Assembly: GCA_009785115.1 (NCBI GenBank)
Contig: WQWY01000004.1
Coordinates: 101,241-165,240, forward strand
Direction: 5' to 3'
DNA: 64,000 nucleotides
Source: Micrococcales bacterium
GTDB lineage: Bacteria > Actinomycetota > Actinomycetes > Actinomycetales > Cellulomonadaceae
Every line of letters begins with the position of its first letter. Positions within the stretch are counted from its first letter, which is position 1. Below are positions 1 through 10,862 of the stretch, one piece after another. Made by a program: the position numbers and the translations under genes. The notes under the pieces are model-generated. The model saw only the letters and a list, made by a program, of their open reading frames with translations. It was not told the DNA's origin and searched no databases.

Positions 1-1104
<1,104 letters not shown>

Positions 1105-1184
1105 AGGGGACCTTTCGGCAGCCAGACGTGGGCTCGCTGAGCGGAGACGAACTCGCATTGTACCGACGTGCACGACGATACCGC

Positions 1185-2324
1185 TCACCCACTCTCAGGG
1201 CGCCCCCGTCTGACCTGGAGCCATCCTGGAACCACCCCGTCGGACACCGCCTGAGCCAGCATCCGGGCCAGCCGGTAGCCCGCGTCGCAGCGCAGCGCAC
1301 GCTCCAGCAGCAGGTTCGCCCGGGCTCCCTCCCCCGACCACCAGGCCAGCAGCGCCAACAACGTGCAGGCCGGAGCCTGCTGGTGGGTGCGCCCGTGGGC
1401 CACCACGCTCTCCAGCAGGCGCACGTGGACCACGGTCTCGGGCGGAGGCTCGACGCCCCGCTCGGGTCGGTAGATCGCGTCGAGCGCGCGAGCGAGCCCG
1501 GTGTCCGCCTCAGGTGCGATCTTCTCGCCGCGCACCAGGTCCTCAGGCAGACCGTCCGTCCCGGACACCAAGGTCGCCAGCACGGCGTCACGGACTCGCA
1601 GGTCACGCAGCCCAGCCTCGATCTTGCCGAGGCCAGGCGCTCGCGGCGGGGCCGAACCGGCGAGCGCACGGGCGACCTCGCCGCGCCAGACCCGCACGCT
1701 GTCCAGACGCCACCGCTCGAGAGCGTCGACCCCCACCTCGGCAGCCTGAGCCCCTCGGACCGCCCAGCGGGCACAGACGCGCGCGACCCCTCGTCGGGCC
1801 TCGGCCGAGGCGCCACGGATCGCCGCGACGTCCTCACGGCGCGCGACCACCACGCGACGGTCTGACAGCCGGGCGATGATCTGCGTGCTCTCCAGCTCGA
1901 CCAGCGGACGCCCACCAGGCGGGCAGCACCCGTCAACGCAGTCGAGGTCGAGATAGCCGGTCGCCGTCACCACCCACGCGCTCATCTCCCCGAAGGCCTC
2001 ACCTGCGCGGCGCAGACGACGCACCGCCCTCACCGCTGGGTGGCCTGGTCGAGCGCGTGGGTCCGTGGCGGTGTAGACGACCAGCACCACCGACCACGCA
2101 CCGTCGCGCTCCAGCTGACCGACGAGGCTGAGGGCCAGACGGGTGCCGTCGGCGGGGTCGGCGAGAGCGGCGATGTCGACCCGGGCCATCAGGCCGACCC
2201 GCCCCCGGGGGCCGCGCAGGCTCAGCGCCACGACGGACTCCTCGGGGGTGAACCCGACCTGGTGAGGGACGAGCGCGAGAACCTCGCGCGGCTGGGTGAT
2301 CCGTACAGAGCTCGTCGTCGCCAT
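1185..2324 (-). CDS. DUF4192 family protein
   Basis: 379-aa ORF; N-terminus [42 protein letters not shown] is typical of DUF4192. Confidence 0.85.
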   Translation of the reverse strand: MATTSSVRITQPREVLALVPHQVGFTPEESVVALSLRGPRGRVGLMARVDIAALADPADGTRLALSLVGQLERDGAWSVVLVVYTATDPRARPGHPAVRAVRRLRRAGEAFGEMSAWVVTATGYLDLDCVDGCCPPGGRPLVELESTQIIARLSDRRVVVARREDVAAIRGASAEARRGVARVCARWAVRGAQAAEVGVDALERWRLDSVRVWRGEVARALAGSAPPRAPGLGKIEAGLRDLRVRDAVLATLVSGTDGLPEDLVRGEKIAPEADTGLARALDAIYRPERGVEPPPETVVHVRLLESVVAHGRTHQQAPACTLLALLAWWSGEGARANLLLERALRCDAGYRLARMLAQAVSDGVVPGWLQVRRGRPESG

Positions 2325-2439
2325 GAGGCCTACCTCATCCTTCGAGCGACACCCACGACCTCACGCTCGACCTGGTTCTGAGGACGAGGACGACGATCCC
2401 GGGGCTGGGGACGGGTCTCCGCACGGCTACCCTGGGGTC

Positions 2440-2952
2440 ATGGTCGACCGAGCCGTGGCAGCGGCGACAGCAGCGCTGGTCGCCGTGACCGCGCTGGTCA
2501 CCGCCACAGCAACAGGCTGCTCGACCAGCGTCCCGGCCTCCTTGCCCGCCTCCCCGACCCTGTCGCCGCAGCCTGCCGACCTCCTCACGCCGGCGGACGG
2601 GGCCTCCCGGGTCGGCGAGCTCGCCCCCGGCTTCCCGTCCGACCTGCTGCCGGTACCCCCGGGAGCCACCGTGCTGGTGTCGGTGGCGAGCCAGACCTCC
2701 GACGACCTGTGGGAGGTCAGCCTCAACGTGCGCACCGAGCAAGAGGCCGCCGACCTGCTCGACGCCGTGCGAGCCCCGCTCGTCGCCGCGGGGTTCGTCG
2801 AGCAGCCCGCCGACACCCCCGCTGTCGGTCTGGCTGTGCAGACCACCTTCGCCCGGGCAGAGGGCGAGGTCATCACGGTGGGTATCCGTGACGACGGGAC
2901 GGTCCGCACCCTCACCGCAGGAGGCACCGTCGTGAGGCAGGACGCCGGATGA
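2440..2952 (+). CDS. putative lipoprotein, unknown function
   Basis: ATG at 2440; signal peptide with lipobox-like TATGCS; TACCCT -10 6 nt before ATG. Confidence 0.65.
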   Translation: MVDRAVAAATAALVAVTALVTATATGCSTSVPASLPASPTLSPQPADLLTPADGASRVGELAPGFPSDLLPVPPGATVLVSVASQTSDDLWEVSLNVRTEQEAADLLDAVRAPLVAAGFVEQPADTPAVGLAVQTTFARAEGEVITVGIRDDGTVRTLTAGGTVVRQDAG

Positions 2953-4082
2953 CGACCTCTGGGACCGACGAGGACGAGCGCCCCGGCCTCGCGGTCGACC
3001 GCGTGCTGGCGGCCCGGGTCGCGACGCTGCGCGACCAGGTCCGGGCGATCACCCCTGAGGCCGAGCCCCTGGTCGACGCCCTGGCTCGGATGCTCGACGG
3101 AGGCAAGCGCCTGCGCGCCGCGTTCACCTACTGGGGCTGGCGGGTGCACGGCGGCCAGCCAGGCACCGTCTCCACGAACACAGCCTCCGAGGGCACGGTC
3201 GCCCGGGTCGGCGCCGCCCACGAGCTCTTCCAGGCCTCGGCGCTGATCCACGACGACGTCATGGACGACTCCGACACCCGCCGCGGGCACCCGGCCGTGC
3301 ACCGCACCTTCGCCGTCCGCCACACCGACCTGGGGCTGACCGGTGACCGGCGGCGGTTCGGCGAAGCGTCCGCGATCCTGCTCGGGAACCTCGCGCACGT
3401 CGCCTGCGACGCCGAGCTCGCCGCTGCGCTGCGCGACCTGCCGCAGGCCAGGGCGGACGCGGTGCGCGGCGTCTTCGACCTGATGCGCACCGAGGTGAAC
3501 GCCGGGCAGTACCTGGACATGCTCGCCCAGGCCCAGCCTCCTGGGGTCGACGCGGGCGAGGTCGACGAGGCCCGTGCTCGGCAGGTGATCCGGGCGAAGT
3601 CCGCGCGCTACTCGGTGGAGCACCCGCTCGTGATCGGCGCTCTCCTGGCGGGCGCGGACGCCGCCCAGGTCGCCGTCTGCCGGGCGGTCGGCCTGCCGCT
3701 CGGCGAGGCGTTCCAGCTGCGTGACGACCTGCTCGGGGTGCTGGGCGACCCGTCGGTGACGGGCAAGCCGGCCGGGGACGACCTGCGCGAGGGCAAGCGG
3801 ACCGTGCTGGTCGTCCGTGCCCTGGCCCGAGCCCGAGAGGCCGGCGACGAGGCGACCGTCGCACTGCTCACCGCCGTCCTGGGTGACCGCGACGCCAGCG
3901 ACGAGGTCGTCGCCCGCGCCACCGCGGCGATCCGCGCGACAGGGGCCGTCGCCGAGGTCGAGGCGCTCATCGCCGACCTGTCGGCCGAGGCGTTCGCACT
4001 GCTCGACGCACAGCCGTGGCCCGAGCCGGAGGCGACGCGCCTACGGACGCTGGCCCGGGCAGCCGTCGAGCGGCACGCCTAG
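2949..4082 (+). CDS. polyprenyl (geranylgeranyl-type) diphosphate synthase
   Basis: DDVMDDSDTRRGHPAVH (first Asp-rich motif) and FQLRDDLLGVLGD (second Asp-rich region). Confidence 0.93.
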   Translation: MTTSGTDEDERPGLAVDRVLAARVATLRDQVRAITPEAEPLVDALARMLDGGKRLRAAFTYWGWRVHGGQPGTVSTNTASEGTVARVGAAHELFQASALIHDDVMDDSDTRRGHPAVHRTFAVRHTDLGLTGDRRRFGEASAILLGNLAHVACDAELAAALRDLPQARADAVRGVFDLMRTEVNAGQYLDMLAQAQPPGVDAGEVDEARARQVIRAKSARYSVEHPLVIGALLAGADAAQVAVCRAVGLPLGEAFQLRDDLLGVLGDPSVTGKPAGDDLREGKRTVLVVRALARAREAGDEATVALLTAVLGDRDASDEVVARATAAIRATGAVAEVEALIADLSAEAFALLDAQPWPEPEATRLRTLARAAVERHA

Positions 4083-4095
4083 CTCACCGCACGGG

Positions 4096-4524
4096 TCAGA
4101 GCTCGAGGGCCGCGCGCCGGCGGACCTCAACCTTGCGCCCAGCACGCAACGCCTCGATCGGCGCGCAGCCGAGCTGGTCGTCGATGGTGAACAGCCAGTC
4201 GACCGTCTCGTCGTCGGAGAGGCCGGCGTCACCGAGCACGGTGATCGTCCCTGCCAGCGAGGCCAGCACCGCCCACGCCGGGGACGACGCGGGGTCTCGC
4301 GCGGACGCGGGGTCGGCCAGGTGCCCAGGGACCAGGAAGGCCCCGGGCACGACACGCACCCCGTCACGGCGCACGGCTATCAGGCGACGATCGTCCAGCA
4401 GCCGGCGCACCTGGGGCGTCTCCAGGCCCAGACGGTCGGCCAGGTCTGGGACCGTCAACCACTCCTCGACGGCTCTGTCAGCAGCACCTTCTCGCACGAG
4501 AGACCAGACTACGTCCGAATCCAC
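4096..4524 (-). CDS. Rv2175c-family DNA-binding protein
   Basis: VEEWLTVPDLADRLGLETPQVRRLLDDRRLIAVRRDGVRVVPGAFL; divergent to a PknL-like kinase, the same arrangement as mycobacterial Rv2175c-pknL. Start assigned to GTG at 4524. Confidence 0.85.
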   Translation of the reverse strand: MDSDVVWSLVREGAADRAVEEWLTVPDLADRLGLETPQVRRLLDDRRLIAVRRDGVRVVPGAFLVPGHLADPASARDPASSPAWAVLASLAGTITVLGDAGLSDDETVDWLFTIDDQLGCAPIEALRAGRKVEVRRRAALEL

Positions 4525-4594
4525 CCCGACCGTCCTGAACCGTCCGTGGCGATCCACACCCGGCGCACGCGTTCGATTACGTAGACTCCACCCC

Positions 4595-6634
4595 GTGGCA
4601 CACACCCTGACCGACCCGCTCGTAGGTCGCCTGATCGACGGGCGCTACGAGGTCGTGTCACGGATCGCTCGCGGAGGCATGGCGACGGTCTACCTCGCGA
4701 TCGACCGCAGGCTGGACCGTGAGGTCGCGGTCAAGGTCATGCACCCGCACCTGGCCGAGGCCGGCTCTGGCAGGGACTTCGTCGCCCGCTTCAGGCGCGA
4801 GGCGCTCACTGTCGCCCGCCTGGTGCACCCTGGCCTGGTCCAGGTGTTCGACCAGGGCGTCGACGGCGACACCAGCTACCTGGCCATGGAGTACGTCGAC
4901 GGCACGAACCTGCGCCACCGGCTCCTCGAGCGCGGTGCGCTGCCCCTGGGCGAGGCGTTGACCATCATCGAGCAGGTGCTCGAGGCGCTGGCCACAGCCC
5001 ACCGGGCCGGGCTGGTGCATCGCGACATCAAGCCGGAGAACGTGCTGATCGCCCGCGACGAGCGGATCAAGATCGCCGACTTCGGGCTCGCCCGGACCGT
5101 GACCGAGATGACGGCGAGCACCAGCACCGTGATGGGCACCGTGGCCTACCTGGCGCCCGAGCTCATCTCGACCGGCGTGTCAGACGCCCGCACCGACGTC
5201 TACGCGGTCGGTGTGCTGCTCTACGAGATGCTCGCCGGCAAGCAGCCGTTCTCGGGCAACACCCCGGTGCACGTGGCCTTCCAGCACGTCAACAGCGACA
5301 TCCCGGCCCCGTCGGACGTCACGCCCTCGCTCCCCGCCGAGGTGGACGACCTGGTGGCCGCGCTGGCCGCCCGCGACCCGGCCGAACGGCCCGACGACGC
5401 CGCGGCGGCCCTGGCGATGATCAAGCGTCTGCGGACCGACCTCGACGTCTCCACGCCGCCGCGAGGCGGCGCGGCCGTCCCGACGTACGTCGACCGCACC
5501 GAGCCTGGTGCCGATCTCGTCGTCGAGCCCGGCACCGAGCTCGACGACGACACCGAGCAGAGGTTCGCCGCCCGTCAGCAGGCGACCGAGGTCGTCCTGC
5601 ACCGAGGAGGTGCGACGGTCGCCCTGCCGATCGGGCTGGGCCTGAGCCCGGCGCCGACCTCGATGGCGTCTGCTGGCCAGGCCGTGGCCCAGCGCAGGCC
5701 GAGGCTGGCTGACCGGCGCAACGGTGACAGGCGACGGCTCTGGATCATGATCGCTGTAGCCGTGGCGGTGATCCTCGCCGGCGGTGTCGCCTGGTGGTTC
5801 GCCCTCGGCCCCGGGGCGCGCACCACGGTCCCGTCCCTGACCGGGATGGACCAGGCCGCGGCGACCGAGGCCCTGCGCGACAACCACCTCGAAGCGACTT
5901 TCACCGAGGCTTTCCACCGGACCGTCCCCGCGGGCCAGGTGATCTCCAGCGACCCCGCCGAGGGGCAGCAGGCGCCACGGGGCGCCACGGTCGAGGTGGT
6001 GCTCTCCAAGGGCCCCGACTGGGTCCCCCTCCCCGAAGGCCTGATCGGGATGAGCCAGGACGAGGCCGTGGTGGCGCTGGGTGCCGTCGGTCTGGTCGCG
6101 GCCGACCCGTCGACCGAGGTGCACCACGACACCGCGCCCGCCGGCACCGTCCTGGAGGCGACGCTGGCCGACGGCTCGGACGCCGTCGTCACGGGCAAGG
6201 CCGTGCGGGGAGACTCGATCACCCTGACCCTCTCCGCGGGCCCGGCTCCGGTCACGGTGCCCAACCTCGTAGGAAGCACCGTCGCGGCCGCGTCCAGAGA
6301 TCTCGAGGCCGACGCGGTGACGGTGACCTCCACCGGGGCGTGGTCTGACACGGTGCCAGCGGGCCAGATCATGAGCCAGGACCCGGCGGCCGGCGCGACG
6401 ACGCACCGTGGCGCCACGATCACGGTCGTCGTCTCCAAGGGCCCGCAGTTCGTCACGATGCCGAACCTGCGCGGCCGCAGCTACGAGGATGCTGCTGCCG
6501 AGCTTCGAAGGCTGGGCCTGGTGCCCAAGCGCGAGGACGTGGGGCGCAACCTTCTCAACATCGTGCGTGAGCAGAGCGTCAGGCGAGGCGAGCAGGTGCA
6601 GGTAGGGACCGAGATCGTGCTCAGGGTGGTGTGA
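4595..6634 (+). CDS. pknL: Stk1/PknL-type Ser/Thr protein kinase with PASTA repeats
   Basis: Kinase motifs (IARGGMATVYLA, HRDIKPENVLI, DFGLAR), one TM segment (IMIAVAVAVILAGGVAWWFAL), then about four PASTA units (VPSLTGMDQAAATEALR..., VPNLVGSTVAAASRDLE..., MPNLRGRSYEDAAAELR...). GTG start at 4595. Confidence 0.93.
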   Translation: MAHTLTDPLVGRLIDGRYEVVSRIARGGMATVYLAIDRRLDREVAVKVMHPHLAEAGSGRDFVARFRREALTVARLVHPGLVQVFDQGVDGDTSYLAMEYVDGTNLRHRLLERGALPLGEALTIIEQVLEALATAHRAGLVHRDIKPENVLIARDERIKIADFGLARTVTEMTASTSTVMGTVAYLAPELISTGVSDARTDVYAVGVLLYEMLAGKQPFSGNTPVHVAFQHVNSDIPAPSDVTPSLPAEVDDLVAALAARDPAERPDDAAAALAMIKRLRTDLDVSTPPRGGAAVPTYVDRTEPGADLVVEPGTELDDDTEQRFAARQQATEVVLHRGGATVALPIGLGLSPAPTSMASAGQAVAQRRPRLADRRNGDRRRLWIMIAVAVAVILAGGVAWWFALGPGARTTVPSLTGMDQAAATEALRDNHLEATFTEAFHRTVPAGQVISSDPAEGQQAPRGATVEVVLSKGPDWVPLPEGLIGMSQDEAVVALGAVGLVAADPSTEVHHDTAPAGTVLEATLADGSDAVVTGKAVRGDSITLTLSAGPAPVTVPNLVGSTVAAASRDLEADAVTVTSTGAWSDTVPAGQIMSQDPAAGATTHRGATITVVVSKGPQFVTMPNLRGRSYEDAAAELRRLGLVPKREDVGRNLLNIVREQSVRRGEQVQVGTEIVLRVV

Positions 6635-6736
6635 CGCCCGACGTACCTTCTCGCGGCTGAGCCCGTCGAGACCGTACCGCTGCCGTGCGTCTCTGTGCCT
6701 TGAGCAGCCTCGGCGCCCTGGAACGGCAGCCCTCTC

Positions 6737-6763
6737 AGAGAGAGAGAGAGAGAGAGAGAGAGA
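6737..6763. repeat. (AG)13A dinucleotide microsatellite
   Basis: Uninterrupted agagag... between the convergent 3' ends of pknL and the DAHP synthase gene. Confidence 0.98.
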
Positions 6764-6790
6764 ACACCTCAGCCGTTCTCCAGAACAGCG

Positions 6791-8140
6791 TCAGCGCCCT
6801 CGGAGCAGCTCGGTGACCTGGAACGCCAGCTCTAGACCCTGCTGGTGGTTCAGGCGCGGGTCGACAAGGGTCTCGTAGCGCCTGGCGAGGCCTTCCTCGT
6901 CGATCTCCTCCGACCCGCCGAGCACCTCGGTCACGTCGTCGCCGGTGAGCTCGATGTGCAACCCACCGGGGACGGTGCCGAGCGCACGGTGCACCTCGAA
7001 GAAGCCCGCGACCTCGTCCATCACGTCCGAGAAGCGTCGGGTCTTGTAGCCGTTCGCGGTGATGGTGTTGCCGTGCATCGGGTCGCACACCCAGGTCACC
7101 GGTCGACCGTCGGCGGTGACCTGCTCGACCAGGGCAGGCAGCGCGTCGCGAACCGTGCCGGATCCCATCCGGGTGATGAACGTGATGCGTCCGGGCTCTC
7201 CCGTGGGGTTCAGCACGTCCATGAGCCGGCGCGCGTCGTCGCCGGTGACAGACGGCCCGAGCTTGACGCCGAGCGGGTTCTGCACCCGGGAGAAGTAGTC
7301 CACGTGGACCCCGTCGACCGCTCGCGTGCGCTCCCCGATCCACAAGAAGTGCGCCGAGCAGTCGTAGGCCAGGTCGGTGCGAGAGTCGATGCGCGTCAGG
7401 GGCCGCTCGTAGTCCAGCAGCAGCGCCTCGTGGGAGGAGTACATGTCGACCGTGCGCAGCGACTCGACGTCGACCCCGCAGGCGGACATGAAGCGGATCG
7501 CCCGGTCGATCTCGGCGGCGATCTCCTCGTAGCGGGCGTAGGCCGGGTTCTTGGTGAAGCCCCGGTTCCACTCGTGCACCTGCTTGAGCGAAGCGAACCC
7601 GCCGGTGGTGAACGCGCGGATCAGGTTCAGCGTCACCGCCGACGTCCGGTACGCGTCGAGCAGCCGCTCCGGGTCCGGGGTGCGGGCCTCAGGGGTGAAC
7701 TCGTAGCCGTTGACGGCGTCGCCGCGGAACACCGGCAGGGTCAGCCCGTCGCGGGTCTCGGTCTCTGACGAGCGCGGCTTGGCGTACTGCCCGGCCATGC
7801 GGCCCAGCTTCACCACCGGCATCGACGCGCCGTAGGTGAGCACCACAGCCATCTGCAGCAGGATCTTGACCTTGTTGCGGATCTTGTCCGCCGTGGCGTC
7901 CGCGAAGCTCTCCGCACAGTCGCCGCCCTGGAGCACGAACGCCTCTCCACGACCGGCCTCGGCCAAGCGCTCTCGCAGCGCGTCGGCCTCACCGGCGAAC
8001 ACCAGCGGAGGAAGGCTCGCGAGCCGGTCGCGCACGGCCGCCAGGTGCTCGGGGTCGGGCCAGGTCGGTTGGTGCACCGCCGGGAGGTCGCGCCAGGCGT
8101 CCAGCCCTGCCAACAGCTCGGGGTCTGCGGGGGCGCTCAT
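6791..8140 (-). CDS. class II 3-deoxy-7-phosphoheptulonate (DAHP) synthase
   Basis: VFAGEADALRERLAEAGRGEAFVLQGGDCAESFAD, KPRSSETETRDGLTLPVFRGDAVNG, VTWVCDPMHGNTI. Confidence 0.95.
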   Translation of the reverse strand: MSAPADPELLAGLDAWRDLPAVHQPTWPDPEHLAAVRDRLASLPPLVFAGEADALRERLAEAGRGEAFVLQGGDCAESFADATADKIRNKVKILLQMAVVLTYGASMPVVKLGRMAGQYAKPRSSETETRDGLTLPVFRGDAVNGYEFTPEARTPDPERLLDAYRTSAVTLNLIRAFTTGGFASLKQVHEWNRGFTKNPAYARYEEIAAEIDRAIRFMSACGVDVESLRTVDMYSSHEALLLDYERPLTRIDSRTDLAYDCSAHFLWIGERTRAVDGVHVDYFSRVQNPLGVKLGPSVTGDDARRLMDVLNPTGEPGRITFITRMGSGTVRDALPALVEQVTADGRPVTWVCDPMHGNTITANGYKTRRFSDVMDEVAGFFEVHRALGTVPGGLHIELTGDDVTEVLGGSEEIDEEGLARRYETLVDPRLNHQQGLELAFQVTELLRGR

Positions 8141-9360
8141 CCGTGGGTTCCTGGCACCAGCGGCTGGCCGATCTGGGCGAGCAGGTCGACGAACCACGGC
8201 TGGGTCACGTCGAAGGCCTTGCCCCCAGCGATGCGGGGGAACTCGATCGCGCGCAGACGGTCGTCGTTCTCCTCGTCGTGGCCGATGACCCCGGACTCGC
8301 CGCGCAGCGCGCACTCGACCGCCAGGTCGGTCATCGACTGGATCAGGCGCAGGTCGTCGGCGTTGGCCGCGGCGGCCCGGGAGAAGTACCCGGACTTCTG
8401 CACCATGACCTTCTCCGCACCGAGCTTGGCGGCGAACTGCTTGGCGAACCATTGCCCCGGGTTGACCGTGTCCAGACGCACGTGACCGAAGGCGTCGCGC
8501 TGGACCTCTTCGCCCGCCGCCTCGAGCTGCGCGACGATCTCGTGCAGCCCGGCCCCCTCGGACAAGAAGATGTTCACGTTGCCCTGGGTGTCCATGATCG
8601 TCTTCAGGCGTGCCGCCTCGGCGTCGACGTCGATGGCCAGCTCGGGGATCAGCACCGCGTGGACGTCCCAGCGCTCACGGGTCAGCCCGATGCTCGGCAC
8701 CCACTCCTGGGTGTCCAGCCACTTGCGGTACTCCACCGAGGCCGCCGCGGTCAGCCAGCCGCAGCTGCGGCCCATCACCTCGTGCACGATCAGCATGCGC
8801 GGACCCGAACGGTGCTCGCCGATGATGTTGGCGGCGAACCGTGCGGTCTGCTCGGCCGCGGTCCAGGCACCCAGGGACTGACGGATCGGGATCACGTCGT
8901 TGTCGATCGTCTTCGGCAGGCCGACGACGGTCAGCTCGTAGCCGTTCTCGTGCAGATATGCCGCGAGGTCGGCGGCGGTGGTGTTGGTGTCGTCACCGCC
9001 GATCGTGTGCAGCACGTCGACCCCGTCGGCCTTCAGCTGCTCGGCAGCGACGCGCAGAGGGTCCTCACCCGGCTTCACCAGGCCGCGCTTCTCGGCGTCG
9101 GCGCGGTTGGTGAGCTTGACCCGGGAGTTGCCGATCGGCGAGCCGCCGAAGCGGTGCAGCACGGCGGCGTGCTTGCGGGTCTCGGCGTCGATGACGACCT
9201 TCTCGCCCAGCAGCAGCCCGTGATAGCCGTGCTGGTAGGCGATGATCTCGACCTCCGGCGCGATCTCGGTGTAGCGCTGGATGAGACCACCGACCGCCGA
9301 GGACAGGCAGGGGGCGAAACCACCAGCGGTGAGCAGCGCGACGCGACGGACGGTCATCAT
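8137..9360 (-). CDS. pfp: 6-phosphofructokinase, pyrophosphate-dependent type (PFP)
   Basis: VALLTAGGFAPCLSSAVGGLI, HTIGGDDTNTTAADLA (GGDD motif), GLPKTIDNDV. Confidence 0.9.
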   Translation of the reverse strand: MMTVRRVALLTAGGFAPCLSSAVGGLIQRYTEIAPEVEIIAYQHGYHGLLLGEKVVIDAETRKHAAVLHRFGGSPIGNSRVKLTNRADAEKRGLVKPGEDPLRVAAEQLKADGVDVLHTIGGDDTNTTAADLAAYLHENGYELTVVGLPKTIDNDVIPIRQSLGAWTAAEQTARFAANIIGEHRSGPRMLIVHEVMGRSCGWLTAAASVEYRKWLDTQEWVPSIGLTRERWDVHAVLIPELAIDVDAEAARLKTIMDTQGNVNIFLSEGAGLHEIVAQLEAAGEEVQRDAFGHVRLDTVNPGQWFAKQFAAKLGAEKVMVQKSGYFSRAAAANADDLRLIQSMTDLAVECALRGESGVIGHDEENDDRLRAIEFPRIAGGKAFDVTQPWFVDLLAQIGQPLVPGTHG

Positions 9361-9444
9361 GCACCTCTCGGATCGACTCACACCGGGCGCTCGACACACC
9401 CACCCGGACAGCGCGGGGCTGCTCCCCGTGCGGCGGGTGTCATC

Positions 9445-10275
9445 CTACCGGCGGCTACCAGCCTCGTCGCCGCCGGCCGAGGGCTCGTCCGTCGACGGCT
9501 CGTCTGGCGGGGCGGGCGGGGCGACCTGAGGCACCGGGCGTCCTCCGGGGGCGACGGGCTGAGCCTCGCTGGTCTCCCCCGACGCGGCCGCGCGACCGGT
9601 GGCGATGCGTGCCTTCTGCGTGGCGGCGTACACGTCGACGTACTCCTGGCCGGAGATGCTCATGATCGCGTACATGATCTCGTCGGTGACCGAGCGCAGG
9701 ATGAAGCGGTCGTTCTCCATGCCCTGGTAGCGCGAGAAGTCCAGGGGTTCGCCGATGACCATGCCGATGCGCATGATCTTCGGGATCCTGCGCCCGATGG
9801 GCTGGGCGTCCGCGGTGCCGACCATGGCCACCGGGACCACCGGAGCACCGGACTCCACGGCCAGACGCGCCACCCCCGTCTTGCCTCGGTACAGCCGTCC
9901 GTCGGGGCTGCGGGTGCCCTCCGGGTAGATGCCGAACAGCCCTCCCTCGCCCAGGTGCCGCAGCCCGGTCCTCAGCGCCGCCTCGCTGGCACGGCCGCCG
10001 CCGCGGTCGACCGGGATAGTGCCGACACCGCGCATGAAGCCCGACACCAGCCGGCCCTTCAGCCCGGACCCGGTGAAGTACTCCTGCTTGCCGATGAACA
10101 CGAGCTGCCGCTCCACCATCAGCGGCAGGAAGAACGAGTCGATGACCGCCTGGTGGTTGGAGGCGAGGATCGCCGGGCCCTCGGCGGGCACGTTCTCGGC
10201 CCCACGGACCCACGGTCGGTACACGAGCTTGAGCAACGGACCGACGAGCACCCGCTTCATCAACCAGTAGAACAA
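9445..10275 (-). CDS. 1-acyl-sn-glycerol-3-phosphate acyltransferase (PlsC family)
   Basis: SNHQAVIDSFFLPL (NHQ/HX4D), YPEGTRSPDGRLYRGKTGVARLA. Confidence 0.9.
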   Translation of the reverse strand: MFYWLMKRVLVGPLLKLVYRPWVRGAENVPAEGPAILASNHQAVIDSFFLPLMVERQLVFIGKQEYFTGSGLKGRLVSGFMRGVGTIPVDRGGGRASEAALRTGLRHLGEGGLFGIYPEGTRSPDGRLYRGKTGVARLAVESGAPVVPVAMVGTADAQPIGRRIPKIMRIGMVIGEPLDFSRYQGMENDRFILRSVTDEIMYAIMSISGQEYVDVYAATQKARIATGRAAASGETSEAQPVAPGGRPVPQVAPPAPPDEPSTDEPSAGGDEAGSRR

Positions 10276-10352
10276 CGGTGATCCTCTCTGGGCCGGCCCG
10301 CGCCGGGAGGCTGTCCGACTCTCGGCGTGTGGTCTGACTCTAGAGTGCTCTC

Positions 10353-10808
10353 ATGGCCAGCCGCTCCGACGACCGCAACATCGACCCAGACGGCTCGCCC
10401 GACGAGCAGCGCTGGGACGACATCGTCTCGCGTCTGGGCGATCTCGACCCGGGCCCTGGCGCCTCGCCCGCACCTGCTCCCGAAGGCACGGACCGTGGCC
10501 TGACCGGCCGTGACTGGGACGGTACCGCACAGATGGAGGCCGCCGAGCAAGAGGTGGACGAGCAGGAGCACTTCGTGCCGCCCGAGCCCCCCCGGGTGCT
10601 CGGTGGCGACCCGCTGCTCACCATGGCGTGGCTGGCGGCAGCCGGGATGCCGGTGTTCTTGCTCGTCGCGCTCGTCGCCTGGCCAGGAGCCCCGAGGGTG
10701 CTGCTCCAGGCCGCGGGCATCGTGCTCGTGCTCGGGGTGGGCGTGCTGATCTGGCGGATGCCGCACCGCCGCGACCCTGGCGACGACGACAGCGGCGCCG
10801 TCGTCTGA
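10353..10808 (+). CDS. predicted membrane protein, unknown function
   Basis: 151 aa with C-terminal hydrophobic segments; TAGAGT -10 6 nt upstream of ATG. Confidence 0.7.
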   Translation: MASRSDDRNIDPDGSPDEQRWDDIVSRLGDLDPGPGASPAPAPEGTDRGLTGRDWDGTAQMEAAEQEVDEQEHFVPPEPPRVLGGDPLLTMAWLAAAGMPVFLLVALVAWPGAPRVLLQAAGIVLVLGVGVLIWRMPHRRDPGDDDSGAVV

Positions 10809-10862
10809 GGGCCCCGGCGGGGCCGCTGCGCAGGTGCGATGAGGCCCGTGGGCGTCGGCGCG

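Noticed and set aside
4016-4594. N-terminal extension of the kinase ORF (872 aa)
   Set aside because: Overlaps the antisense Rv2175c-like gene; kinase more likely starts at GTG 4595 after TAGACT.
8143-10281. 712-aa plus-strand ORF
   Set aside because: Antisense shadow of pfp and plsC, whose minus-strand frames have clear family motifs; long antisense ORFs are common at this GC content.
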